This document shows, piece by piece, positions 41,918 to 50,361 of a DNA stretch of 62,267 nucleotides. The stretch's first letter is position 1. Every line of letters starts with the position of its first letter. The notes under the pieces were generated by a model that was not told the DNA's origin, ran no database searches, and saw only the letters and a program-made list of their open reading frames with translations. The stretch lies in the NCBI GenBank assembly GCA_031546985.1, contig JAVBJN010000027.1, positions 1 to 62,267 on the forward strand. The letters are read 5' to 3'. This stretch comes from JAVBJN01 sp031546985 (lineage in GTDB: Bacteria > Bacteroidota > Bacteroidia > Chitinophagales > Chitinophagaceae). The position numbers were made by a program, and so were the translations under genes.

Positions 41918-42667
41918 TTAAATCGTGTATTGCTCGTCGGGCACCACCTGGGCCTGCCATACGCCATTTTGCTTTTTAGCAAGCAGCAGACCGGTTCCCG
42001 AATCGTCAAGGCTGGCTTGTAAGCGCCCTGTTTCGTCCCAAAAAGCGCTTTGGCCTGCAGATGCCCACCCGTGTGATGGACCGCCGTAATTGGCCATTAA
42101 AACGGGCATAGCGTGCGAGGAGGCGTAGTGCTGCAGGTTGGAGTAGCCTTCGGCCAGTCCGTTGGGGGTATAAAAAATGCCGGGCAGGTAAGCGGCGGCG
42201 CCATTGGCAAAAGCCTGGCGGGCATGCTCGGGATGGTTAATGTCGGCACAAATGGCCAATGCCAGTTTTGTTTTTCCTATCACCAGCATAGGATTCTGGC
42301 TGCCTGGTGTAAAATATTGTTCCTCGCCCTCATGCAGGAAATGTTTGGTATACACCTGCACGGTATCGTTGGGGTTCAGGATGAGCGCACCAATGTGCAG
42401 GCCCAGCGCCAGCTTAACCGGGGCTCCTGCCACTATCACAATATTGTGCTCGCTGGCCAGTTGCCTGAGGGGTTTAAGCCGGGCATCGTTAGGCGTAAAC
42501 GCATGCAGGTGTGCCGTAGCACGGAGGTAACCGGTAAGCGACATTTCGGGAAACAATACCACTTGTGCACCATGGCGGGCGGCTTTTTTTACCAGCCGGA
42601 TATGCTGTTTTATGTTCCGGGTAACATCTTCATCATAGGGTATGGTTTGGGCGGCTGCAAGAATCAT
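41918..42667 (-). CDS. Carbon-nitrogen hydrolase (nitrilase superfamily)
   Basis: This 249-residue hydrolase has the superfamily catalytic triad: Glu41 (LFPEMSLTGY), Lys108 (YTKHFLHEGEE) and Cys140 (LALAICADINHPE). Members cleave amides or carbamoyl groups, for example omega-amidase or N-carbamoyl hydrolases; the substrate is not decided here. Cytoplasmic. The gene lies between two small unrelated genes on the same strand. Confidence 0.92.
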   Translation of the reverse strand: MILAAAQTIPYDEDVTRNIKQHIRLVKKAARHGAQVVLFPEMSLTGYLRATAHLHAFTPNDARLKPLRQLASEHNIVIVAGAPVKLALGLHIGALILNPNDTVQVYTKHFLHEGEEQYFTPGSQNPMLVIGKTKLALAICADINHPEHARQAFANGAAAYLPGIFYTPNGLAEGYSNLQHYASSHAMPVLMANYGGPSHGWASAGQSAFWDETGRLQASLDDSGTGLLLAKKQNGVWQAQVVPDEQYTI

Positions 42668-42687
42668 GGTGGTTGGTGGTTTTTGGG

Positions 42688-43236
42688 TTACAAATCACAG
42701 ATGATTTTCAGATCTTCTGCGGTTATTTTCCAGCGGTTAACCTCTTGTTCGAAGTTAATCCATCCGGGGGTGGTAATATAAGTTTTGTCTAACCGGAACC
42801 CGATCTTTTCCAGTGCTTTATTGGGGGCGGGGTTCAGGGCATATGGCTCGCAATACAAGGTCTTCAGTTTTAAGGCTTCAAAAAAACGGGGCAGGGTAAG
42901 TTTAACGAAAGCACTGCCCAATCCCATTTTGCGTACTTCGGGTTTCCAGATGTGGAGATGCATAGAGGCTTCTTCGTTCAGCACAATTTTATTAACATTG
43001 GAATGCCCAACAGCCTGTCCATCCAGCTCCCAGATCATGCAGTACGATTGTTTTTGATCGATAGGTGCAGCTATCTGCTCCCGCAGCATGTTTTCCCATT
43101 GCTCGCGGGTTGGCATTTTGGAAAGGTCTACACCCATAGCAATAAGAAAATCCGGCGAGGCCTTAAACCAATAATCGCTGAGCGGTTCAATATCTTTCAG
43201 TTCCAGTTCCCGAACCGATAAACGGGGTTGATGCAT
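42688..43236 (-). CDS. GNAT-family N-acetyltransferase
   Basis: This 182-residue protein has the GNAT core: MHLHIWKPEVRKMGLGSAFVKLTLPRFFE (acetyl-CoA pyrophosphate loop) and later NKALEKIGF. It starts at the ATG at 43236 (MHQPRLSVREL); an open stretch to 43311 encodes a hydrophobic tail not seen in the family. The substrate is unknown. It lies 20 bp upstream of the nitrilase-like gene on the same strand and could be co-transcribed with it. Confidence 0.85.
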   Translation of the reverse strand: MHQPRLSVRELELKDIEPLSDYWFKASPDFLIAMGVDLSKMPTREQWENMLREQIAAPIDQKQSYCMIWELDGQAVGHSNVNKIVLNEEASMHLHIWKPEVRKMGLGSAFVKLTLPRFFEALKLKTLYCEPYALNPAPNKALEKIGFRLDKTYITTPGWINFEQEVNRWKITAEDLKIICDL

Positions 43237-43381
43237 AGTAGGAAGATAAGGTATTTTGAGGATACAGCAGTATAGGATTGTTACTACAAAGTATGGAGCT
43301 GGGAAACACAAAGCGGCGAGGACTTAGTGCGTAGAGGGAGATGAAGTATTGCTCAGGTAATAGAATGCTGGTTGTAAATAT

Positions 43382-43927
43382 CTAACTGTTAGTATTGGCA
43401 AATAGCTCTTTCATATCCCGTTCCAGGAATAAATGCGAAAACAGAACGGGCCTGTTCGAGCCTTTTATCTCTTTAATTACACAAAACCAAATACAATAAT
43501 CACGAATGATGAACACGGTGTATTTTTTATCATCGTGAGCGCTAAACATTATACTGTCTTCCCAGATTACACAGTCCTTTCCAATCTTGTATGTACTATA
43601 GTCCTTTTCATGAGCATATGCCAAGAGCATGTCTCCGGCTTTTTCGGTCTTGTAGTTGGTGGCTTGTTTGAGTAGCGATTTCTGTGTGAATTGTCTATAG
43701 CCTATATAAATGGAAGAAAGGAATAGGAAGGGAACCAGAAAATAAAGAATGAAAGGCTCGTCTTTAATTACACCTGTGGCAGGATGAAAAAAAACTGTAT
43801 ACAAAAGTAAGATGCCGCATATAAAATAGCCTTGGATAACGCCAAATTTATCTCCCCAACTTTGCCGGTAAACGAGTTTGTTTTTAGCAATGCTTTGTTC
43901 GGTGTCAAGGTCTCTGAATTTTTCCAT
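43382..43927 (-). CDS. Two-helix membrane protein, AT-rich gene
   Basis: This 181-residue protein has two membrane helices (about 30-50 and 60-80) and a C-terminal domain with strands resembling YcxB-like proteins (YSTYKIGKDCVIWEDSIMF). The gene is richer in A+T than its neighbours: two 60-base lines counted by eye give about 37% G+C against about 47% nearby. This may mark a transferred or fast-evolving gene. No function was recognised beyond the YcxB-like resemblance. Confidence 0.65.
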   Translation of the reverse strand: MEKFRDLDTEQSIAKNKLVYRQSWGDKFGVIQGYFICGILLLYTVFFHPATGVIKDEPFILYFLVPFLFLSSIYIGYRQFTQKSLLKQATNYKTEKAGDMLLAYAHEKDYSTYKIGKDCVIWEDSIMFSAHDDKKYTVFIIRDYCIWFCVIKEIKGSNRPVLFSHLFLERDMKELFANTNS

Positions 43928-43965
43928 AGTTGGTGGTCAAAATACGCATTACTCATGATTAACTA

Positions 43966-44514
43966 CTACACCAACAACCCATATACCAGTAAGTCATGAA
44001 AGCGGTTGTCGAAGTAATAATAATCGCGGAGGTGGGCTTCTTTTTTAAAGCCCAAGGCTTCGAGCATAAAGATGGTGCTGCGGTTAAAAGGGGAGACTTT
44101 GGCTTCGATGCGGTGCAGGTTTAATTCATCTGCTCCGAACTGTACAATGCGTTCTACGGCTTCTATAGCCAGGCGTTTGCCCCAGTAATCGGGCAGGAGT
44201 TCGCCGCCTATTTCGGCCCGGGAATGCTGGTGGTCTATTTCAAACAGGCCACAACTGCCCAAAAAAGTTTTGGTGGTGCGGAGCTCCGCGCCCCAGCTGA
44301 TGGATTTCTTTTGCCGGAAATGATCGAGGGTAGTGCTAATGAGCTGACGGGCTTCTTCTGGCGTAGCCATTGATTTACGGCCTATGTATTTGTTTACCTG
44401 CGGGTCGGAGCGCATAATAAACACCCTTGGGGCATCTTTCAGGTTGAGCTGCCTTAAAATCATGCGACGGGTACACAATACCGGAAACGATTCGAAATAA
44501 CTGATGTCTATCAA
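43966..44514 (-). CDS. RimJ/RimL-type GNAT N-acetyltransferase
   Basis: This 182-residue acetyltransferase matches the RimJ/RimL family: LCTRRMILRQLNLKDA at the N-terminus, AEIGGELLPDYWGKRLAIEAVERIV for acetyl-CoA binding and NLHRIEAKVSPFNRSTIFMLEALGF. The family acetylates protein N-termini, including ribosomal proteins, or small molecules. The target cannot be predicted. It lies 34 bp downstream of smpB on the same strand. Confidence 0.92.
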   Translation of the reverse strand: MIDISYFESFPVLCTRRMILRQLNLKDAPRVFIMRSDPQVNKYIGRKSMATPEEARQLISTTLDHFRQKKSISWGAELRTTKTFLGSCGLFEIDHQHSRAEIGGELLPDYWGKRLAIEAVERIVQFGADELNLHRIEAKVSPFNRSTIFMLEALGFKKEAHLRDYYYFDNRFHDLLVYGLLV

Positions 44515-44548
44515 AATACCGACCGTTTAGACATCTAAAGTTACAACA

Positions 44549-44986
44549 TTATCCGAAGCTGCGGCGCAGCTCCCGCTCGGCATCCCGGTTTTTAATACTT
44601 TCTCTTTTATCGTGCAGTTTTTTACCGCGTGCCAGGGCTATTTCGAGCTTGGCCAGGCCTTTTTCGTTAAGGAAAATACGCAGCGGAATGATGGTAAAGC
44701 CCTTTTCTTTAATGGCGGTCTGCATCTTTTTAATCTCTTTGCGGTTCAGCAGCAGCTTACGCTCACGCACCGGATCGTGGTTGGCCGATGTGCCAAAGGC
44801 ATATTCTGCAATGTGCAGGCTTTTGAGAAACAATTCGCCCTGGTGTATAAGGCAGAAGCTGTCGTTAAAACTCACTTTACCGGCGCGGATCGATTTGATT
44901 TCGGTTCCGGTCAATACCATGCCTGCCACAAACTTCTGTTCAATGGCAAATTCATACGTGGCCGATCTGTTAACTATGTTGATCAT
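44549..44986 (-). CDS. smpB: SsrA-binding protein SmpB
   Basis: This 145-residue protein binds tmRNA and delivers it to stalled ribosomes for trans-translation. Family motifs seen are AYEFAIEQKFVAGMVLTGTEIKSIR (with S/T changes), SFNDSFCLIHQGELFLK, HDPVRERKLLLNRKEI and the C-terminal KLHDKRESIKNRDAERELRR tail that mimics the codon-anticodon helix. The length is slightly short but within range. No tmRNA gene was seen in the window. Confidence 0.95.
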   Translation of the reverse strand: MINIVNRSATYEFAIEQKFVAGMVLTGTEIKSIRAGKVSFNDSFCLIHQGELFLKSLHIAEYAFGTSANHDPVRERKLLLNRKEIKKMQTAIKEKGFTIIPLRIFLNEKGLAKLEIALARGKKLHDKRESIKNRDAERELRRSFG

Positions 44987-45033
44987 CTTTGGTCAGAATC
45001 AAAAGTGCGGGAAGCAGTTGCCGTTTTCCCTTT

Positions 45034-45071
45034 AAAAAAATATCATCCTGCGTATTGCACACAGGATGATA
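45034..45071 (-). terminator. Terminator of accD
   Basis: A 10-bp perfect stem (TATCATCCTG against CAGGATGATA) followed on the minus strand by T7. It lies 22 nt past the accD stop. Confidence 0.88.
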
Positions 45072-45093
45072 CCAGCAAATTACTAAAAGCTAC

Positions 45094-45945
45094 TTAAATT
45101 TTAAAATGATCTAAAACAGTAGCCAACCTATCTTTCAGTTCTTTACGGTCTACAATAAAGTCGAGGAAACCATGCTCCAGCAGAAACTCTGACCGCTGGA
45201 AACCTTCTGGCAGGTCTTTTTTAATGGTTTCTTTGATTACACGGGGGCCGGCAAAACCGATCAGCGCGTTAGGCTCAGCAATGTTAAGATCGCCCAGCAT
45301 TGCGTAAGAAGCGGTAACACCACCGGTGGTAGGATCGGTCATAAAGCTGATATAAGGCAGCTTGGCTTTGGCCAGCTGGGTAAGCTTGGCGCTGGTTTTG
45401 GCCATTTGCATCAGCGAGAAAGCCGATTCCATCATACGGGCGCCGCCCGATTTGGAAATGATCATGAACGGCATTTTGTTGGCAATGGCGTAATCGATGC
45501 CGCGGGCAATCTTTTCGCCTACCACAGAACCCATAGAACCACCAATAAAATTGAAGTTCATACAGGCAATAACCAGATCACGTCCGTTCAGTTTACCCAC
45601 ACCTACCGTCATGGCATCTTTAAGACCTGTAGTACGTTGGGCATCTTTAATGCGCTCGCCGTATGGTTTCAGATCCACAAATCCCAGGAAATCCTTAGAG
45701 GTGATGTTGGAAAACAGTTCTTCGTATTCGTTTTCATCAAACAAAATATGAAAATACTCTACCGCGTTAATGCGGTTATGGTAGTTGCAATTGCTGCACA
45801 CCCAGAGGTTTTCCTTTAACTGATCCACAGTCATCACTTTCTTGCACGAGGGGCATTTATGCCACAGGCCATCCGGTGTTTCCTTTTTTTCTTTGGTGGA
45901 GGTTAATATATTTTGCTTGATACGTTTAAACCAAGTTGAAGACAT
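45094..45945 (-). CDS. accD: Acetyl-CoA carboxylase carboxyltransferase subunit beta
   Basis: This 283-residue subunit of acetyl-CoA carboxylase transfers the carboxyl group to acetyl-CoA, the first step of fatty acid synthesis. A zinc finger with Cys31, Cys34, Cys50 and Cys53 precedes the crotonase-like domain (GGSMGSVVGEKIARGIDYA, SGGARMMESAFSLMQM and DPTTGGVTASYAMLGD). The length is usual. accA is not near, so the two subunits are encoded apart. Confidence 0.97.
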   Translation of the reverse strand: MSSTWFKRIKQNILTSTKEKKETPDGLWHKCPSCKKVMTVDQLKENLWVCSNCNYHNRINAVEYFHILFDENEYEELFSNITSKDFLGFVDLKPYGERIKDAQRTTGLKDAMTVGVGKLNGRDLVIACMNFNFIGGSMGSVVGEKIARGIDYAIANKMPFMIISKSGGARMMESAFSLMQMAKTSAKLTQLAKAKLPYISFMTDPTTGGVTASYAMLGDLNIAEPNALIGFAGPRVIKETIKKDLPEGFQRSEFLLEHGFLDFIVDRKELKDRLATVLDHFKI

Positions 45946-46048
45946 AATTGTTAAATTTCGTATATGTTTTAGTCGGGTCGGGGCGTAAAGTTAAGCTATT
46001 TCACCCCAAATTCGCAAGCGATAAACATAATGATAAGTTTGGCCACAA

Positions 46049-46438
46049 TTATGCACCCAATCCGTTGCAGGCAAAGCGCAAAACCAGCCAGGCTACCAGC
46101 GCCAGGAAAGCAGGTAACCCCTGTACAAACAGGATAGACCGCTGGGCGGTAAACGCGCCGTAAACCGCAGCCACCAATACACACAGCAGAAAAAACAGGG
46201 CTACATTAAACTGCCATTCGGGTATGCCAATGCAGAGCGACCAAAGCAGACCCGCGGCCAGAAAACCGTTGTACAGCCCTTGATTGGCAGCCAGCGATTT
46301 GGTTTTGGGAAACAGGTCTTTGTCTAGACTTTTAAACACTTTGGGCGCGCGGGTGGTCCAGGCAAACATTTCGAGCCACATGATATACAGGTGTTCTATG
46401 GCCACTACGGCAGTCAGGATTTGGGCAAGTAACAGCAT
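46049..46438 (-). CDS. DUF1304 membrane protein
   Basis: This 129-residue integral membrane protein has four helices (about 1-22, 50-70, 75-95 and 102-122). It carries the DUF1304 pattern: AIEHLYIMWLEMFAWTT near the N-terminus, then NQGLYNGFLAAGLLWS and CVLVAAVYGAFT. The function of the family is unknown. The ATG at 46438 is used; an open stretch to 46501 lies in upstream non-coding sequence next to the SE element. Confidence 0.87.
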   Translation of the reverse strand: MLLLAQILTAVVAIEHLYIMWLEMFAWTTRAPKVFKSLDKDLFPKTKSLAANQGLYNGFLAAGLLWSLCIGIPEWQFNVALFFLLCVLVAAVYGAFTAQRSILFVQGLPAFLALVAWLVLRFACNGLGA

Positions 46439-46597
46439 TGGGCGGTGGTTTTGGTGAGTAAACAAGGATGTGTAATCCTTTGTATATAACCAAGGTAGCA
46501 AAAACAGGGCATAAAAAGCAGCACTTTATATAGCTGCATTGTATCATAGCGCAGAAACTGCAGGGCGGCGCTTACATCAAACCGCTTTTCGGCTTCT

Positions 46598-46696
46598 GTT
46601 ATTTTTTTGAAAAAAAAAAGTAACCCAAAAACCGCCCGGAAACGGATACGCCTCGTTTCCGGGTAAGTACCCTGATTCACCAACTGCGCTACTGTG
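46598..46696 (-). ncRNA. Candidate structured element SE, copy 2
   Basis: Read on the minus strand it has the same order as copy 1: CACAGTAGCGC, ATCAGGGTACTTACCC, a perfect 10-bp stem CCCGGAAACG/CGTTTCCGGG (46635-46644 and 46654-46663) with a 9-nt loop, GGCGG, a T-run, and the GTTAC-T-run / A7-TAAC inverted repeat. Relative to copy 1, one A-T pair of the stem is replaced by G-C with both sides changed together. It begins 84 nt past the aldolase terminator. Transcription and role are unknown. Confidence 0.5.
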
Positions 46697-46776
46697 ATTT
46701 GGACTTAAATACCCTGATGCCACAACGATTATGATAGATGCGTATAACATTTACCTGCCGCCAAAGGCGAGGGCAT

Positions 46777-46810
46777 AAAAAAACACCGGCCTGTGTGAGA
46801 CCGGTGTTTT
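46777..46810 (-). terminator. Terminator of the aldolase gene
   Basis: AAAACACCGG pairs with CCGGTGTTTT over 10 bp with an 11-nt loop; on the minus strand a T-rich tail follows. It starts 20 nt after the stop. Confidence 0.87.
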
Positions 46811-46829
46811 GGGAGTATGTTGAATAAGA

Positions 46830-47888
46830 TTACGCCAGGGTAATGCTGTTGTCCAGGTAAACGTCCTGAATGTTTTGCAGCAGTTGTACGCCTTCATTGA
46901 GAGGCTTCTGGAATGCTTTACGGCCAGAGATCAGACCCATACCGCCAGCACGTTTGTTTACTACAGCGGTCATTACAGCTTCTGCCATATCGCTCGCGCC
47001 TTTAGATTCGCCACCAGAGTTGATGAGACCGGCACGGCCCATGTAGCAATTGGCTACCTGGTAACGGGTAAGATCGATCGGGTGATCGGTAGTCAGTTCT
47101 TCATACACTTTCTTGTGGGTTTTACCAAAGTTCAGTGCAGTGTAACCGCCGTTGTTGGTAGGCAATTTCTGTTTAATGATATCGGCCTGGATGGTTACAC
47201 CCAGGTGGTTGGCCTGTGCAGTTAAGTCGGCAGCAGCATGATAGTCTACACCATCTTTCTTGAAGCCGCTGTTGCGCAGGTAGCACCACAGTACAGTAGC
47301 CATACCCAGTTCGTGTGCATATTCGAATGCTTTAGACACTTCCTGGATCTGACGGGTACTTTCATCTGAACCAAAATAGATGGTAGCACCTACAGCGGTA
47401 GCACCCATGTTCCATGCATCACGGATGGTGCCAAACATGATCTGGTCAAAACGGTTAGGATAGCTGAGGAACTCGTTGTGGTTGATCTTAACGATAAAAG
47501 GGATTTTGTGCGCGTACTTACGGGCTACAGCGCCTAAAACGCCATAGGTAGAAGCAACAGCGTTACAACCGCCTTCGATAGCCAGTTTAACGATATTTTC
47601 AGGATCGAAATAAGCAGGATTAGGCGCAAAAGATGCACCGGCACTGTGCTCAATACCCTGGTCTACAGGCAGGATAGACACATAACCTGTGTTCGCCAGA
47701 CGACCATGACCCATCAGGGCCTGGATGCTGCGCAGGGTTTGAATGTTGCGGTTAGACATGGCCCAAACGTCATCAATGATTGACGCTGAAGGTGCATGCA
47801 AAACAGATTTGTCGATGGTTTTACAAGTGTGGTCCAAGTAAAACTCGGCTTTATCGCCCAGTAGCTCAACGATTTTTTGGTTAGCCAT
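46830..47888 (-). CDS. fbaB: Class I fructose-bisphosphate aldolase (DhnA/FbaB type)
   Basis: This 352-residue enzyme splits fructose 1,6-bisphosphate into two triose phosphates in glycolysis and gluconeogenesis by Schiff-base chemistry. It matches the archaeal-type class I family (ILPVDQGIEHSAGASFAPNP, STYGVLGAVARKYAHKIP, IVKINHNEFL and LINSGGESKGASDMAEAV). The catalytic lysine was not assigned. A TACCTTTG -7 element lies at 47919-47926 (minus strand), 31 bases before the start codon, but no -33 partner at the usual spacing was seen. Confidence 0.95.
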   Translation of the reverse strand: MANQKIVELLGDKAEFYLDHTCKTIDKSVLHAPSASIIDDVWAMSNRNIQTLRSIQALMGHGRLANTGYVSILPVDQGIEHSAGASFAPNPAYFDPENIVKLAIEGGCNAVASTYGVLGAVARKYAHKIPFIVKINHNEFLSYPNRFDQIMFGTIRDAWNMGATAVGATIYFGSDESTRQIQEVSKAFEYAHELGMATVLWCYLRNSGFKKDGVDYHAAADLTAQANHLGVTIQADIIKQKLPTNNGGYTALNFGKTHKKVYEELTTDHPIDLTRYQVANCYMGRAGLINSGGESKGASDMAEAVMTAVVNKRAGGMGLISGRKAFQKPLNEGVQLLQNIQDVYLDNSITLA

Positions 47889-47940
47889 ACAGGTTTAATA
47901 TTTTTTTGAAAAACGTTGCAAAGGTAATAAAACGAAGCAA

Positions 47941-49509
47941 CTAGTTTAATTTAAATATCCTTAATCCGGGAATATGTCCGCCGGTTACATCGGCGCAAGG
48001 CTGGCCCGATTCGTCTGTAAACCTGTACCCGTCTGCATCTTGCGGCGAATGGAACCACCAGTAATAGGGTACATTATACCGTCGCATTTCTTTTAATAAA
48101 CGGGCATGATCCAGGTCAAAGTACTCGATTTCATACAATTGGCTCTGGGTCATATAAGCCAGAGAACGTATGTTTAGCCCGGTTGGGTTGCTGGTAAATC
48201 TGCCCTGAATACCGGCCTGGTTTATCTGCTGCGCCAGTTCATATTCACTTTTTCCTTTGTTTACCATCGTCTCCATATCCATAATGGGGTGAATGAGGTA
48301 TGAACCCGCAAATACCGCCGTAATGAGCAACCGTTGCAAAGGTTTGAGGCCAAAATGGGTAAACAATTGCTGCAGCAGCATAGCGCCAATAACCAGGCTG
48401 CAAAACAGGGTGAGCCATACGTATCGGGCTTCCATATGCACTTTGAGGTAGCCGATCACATTAATAACCATAGCCCAGAACAGTACTTTATAAGCCGCAC
48501 CCAACTTTAATTTAAACTTTACGCCCAGCAGGTAAGCAATGCCAAAAGCCACAATGAGCAGCAGGAACGGCGAAATAAAACTGTAACATTCCAGCGCCTG
48601 AAATACGGTGTAGCCACTGCGCAAAATTTGTTTAATAAAGAGTTTGGCAGAATCGAACATGCCAAAGAAATGCCCCTCTACAAACCAGGGATCTTCCCAG
48701 AAGGTTGGCGAATCTGCATAGGGCGGGGGCAAAAGCCGGTCCAGCTCCGGTTTATAGGTGCGGCGGGCCATCAGGTACCAGCTGCTGTTGAGTTTACCGG
48801 CGGTGCTCAGCATCCAGCTACCGTATTTGTAGTGCAGCGCCTGAATCCAGGGAAAGGATATTGCGGTCATTACCGCGTACACTACGCCGGTAGGCAGCAT
48901 CCAGCCTCTGCCGGAAAACCCGCCTTGTTCTTTCTGCACCAGGTACAGGCTGATGGGCAGGTGCAATACCACAAAATAAAACGCGTAGGCTTTGGCAAAA
49001 TAGGCGAGCGCTGCTACCAAACCCAGGAGCAGCCATAATCCCCAGCGTTTGCTAAACGAAGGTATGAGCACCATATTGAGGTAAATGAGCAGTAGAAAAT
49101 ACTCCCACAAATCGGCAAATACCTGGAAATAAGTACAATAGACCAGCACAATAGACAGCGCGGGCAGTAAAACCCAGTGGTACAGGGGCTCCAGGCCAAA
49201 ACGTTTAAACAAACCCGCAGTGCCCGCCAGGCAGCCCGCTGCTGCAAAAGCATTGGTGTATAAAGCCCAGGTATAAGGCTCTTTCCCCATTTTAACGAAC
49301 CAGGCTACAATCCAGCCGTGTAGCGGACTCCAAAGTCCGTTTACCGCATTGGCATAGTCGCCATTGGCCCAGCGCCGTGCAATGGTAAGGTAGGCTACCG
49401 AATCACCGTCAAAAGCATAACGGTAAAAAGGGAAAGTGGCGGCAAAAGCCAGCCCGAACAGCAATAGCGAAACAGGCAATGCCATACGGCTTTGTTTGAA
49501 CAACGACAT
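47941..49509 (-). CDS. Polytopic membrane protein, glycosyltransferase family 39-like (ArnT/PMT type)
   Basis: This 522-residue protein has about ten to twelve membrane helices and a large loop after the first helix containing FDGDSVAYLTIARRWANGDYANAVNGLW, which holds the acidic residue pair expected of GT-C type glycosyltransferases (GDS for the usual DE). These transfer sugars from lipid carriers. The donor and acceptor are not predictable. Its start overlaps the stop of the BtuF-like gene by one base (TGATG), so translation is coupled. Confidence 0.8.
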   Translation of the reverse strand: MSLFKQSRMALPVSLLLFGLAFAATFPFYRYAFDGDSVAYLTIARRWANGDYANAVNGLWSPLHGWIVAWFVKMGKEPYTWALYTNAFAAAGCLAGTAGLFKRFGLEPLYHWVLLPALSIVLVYCTYFQVFADLWEYFLLLIYLNMVLIPSFSKRWGLWLLLGLVAALAYFAKAYAFYFVVLHLPISLYLVQKEQGGFSGRGWMLPTGVVYAVMTAISFPWIQALHYKYGSWMLSTAGKLNSSWYLMARRTYKPELDRLLPPPYADSPTFWEDPWFVEGHFFGMFDSAKLFIKQILRSGYTVFQALECYSFISPFLLLIVAFGIAYLLGVKFKLKLGAAYKVLFWAMVINVIGYLKVHMEARYVWLTLFCSLVIGAMLLQQLFTHFGLKPLQRLLITAVFAGSYLIHPIMDMETMVNKGKSEYELAQQINQAGIQGRFTSNPTGLNIRSLAYMTQSQLYEIEYFDLDHARLLKEMRRYNVPYYWWFHSPQDADGYRFTDESGQPCADVTGGHIPGLRIFKLN

Positions 49510-50303
49510 CAGGAGAGTTGGTTAACCAGGTTTTGTAAATAATCGGCGGCGTGCAACAGCCGGCTGCCATACCAGCTAAACATTTCGCCATCTACGAGTA
49601 TAATTTTGGCCGCAGGCAATACCGCCTGCAATTCGGCTACATGTTTTTCTTTAAACGGAAACGGTTCGGATGATAGTAGTATTACATCGGGGTTGGCTTC
49701 TTTGAGCGTATCGATGGTAATTTCCGGGTACCGGTTAAGGTGGTCAAATACGTTGGTCCAGCCGCAGCGGCCCAGCATATCTGCTATAAAAGTATCGTGG
49801 CCTACGCTCATCCAGGGGTTGTACCAAATGAAATAAGCTACCCGCAGTGGTTTGGGTGCAGGTTTTAATGGTTCAAACCCGTTGGAGATCTGTTGTATGA
49901 GTTCCTGTGCTTTTTGCGCCCTGTTTACCAGTTCGCCCACTTTGGCAATCATATCCAGTGCTTGGGGCAGGGTATGAATATCGCTGATCCACACCGGGTA
50001 TTTTGCTGCCAGCGCCTCAATCTGGGGCTGCATGTTCTCTTCTTTGTTGGCAATAATGAGATCGGGTTGCAGGGTATCTACCCGGTCTGTATGCACTTGC
50101 TTGGTGCCGCCCACACGGGTTTTGCTCCGGAACCAGCTATCGGGGTGAATGCAGAATTTGGTAATGCCCACCACGGTATCGTCCAGTCCCAGATCAAACA
50201 GCAACTCGGTTTGCGAAGGCACCAATGATATAATGCGCAACGGTTTTTCCGGCACGGTTATGGTCCGGTTCATCTGGTCGGTTAAAGTTCTGGTGGGATT
50301 CAT
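49509..50303 (-). CDS. Helical-backbone metal receptor (BtuF-like), no signal peptide seen
   Basis: This 264-residue protein has the BtuF/FhuD-type fold: IISLVPSQTELLFDLGL, GVT-like region VVGITKFCIHPDSWF, VGGTKQVHTDRVDTLQPDLIIANKEEN and a second lobe with PDVILLSSEPFPF. Such proteins normally bind vitamin B12 or siderophores in the periplasm. Here the protein begins MNPTRTLTDQMNR with no hydrophobic export signal. It may act in the cytoplasm, or a different start or anchoring may be used. No ABC permease is adjacent; it is joined by one base to the glycosyltransferase-like gene. Confidence 0.85.
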   Translation of the reverse strand: MNPTRTLTDQMNRTITVPEKPLRIISLVPSQTELLFDLGLDDTVVGITKFCIHPDSWFRSKTRVGGTKQVHTDRVDTLQPDLIIANKEENMQPQIEALAAKYPVWISDIHTLPQALDMIAKVGELVNRAQKAQELIQQISNGFEPLKPAPKPLRVAYFIWYNPWMSVGHDTFIADMLGRCGWTNVFDHLNRYPEITIDTLKEANPDVILLSSEPFPFKEKHVAELQAVLPAAKIILVDGEMFSWYGSRLLHAADYLQNLVNQLS

Positions 50304-50361
50304 GTAATAAACTGTTGGTACAATTTGTACTTTCGGAATCTAATTTCTAAAAAATAGTTCA

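Larger units (their letters stand above)
46439..46829. other. Intergenic region with SE element copy 2 and the aldolase terminator
   Basis: A 391-bp gap between two minus-strand genes. It contains the fructose-bisphosphate aldolase terminator (46780-46810), the SE element (46598-46696) and about 150 bases of leader for the DUF1304 gene. Between terminator and element (46700-46780) a further ATCAGGGTA word repeats one of the SE motifs (46706-46714). No gene was found. Confidence 0.6.
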
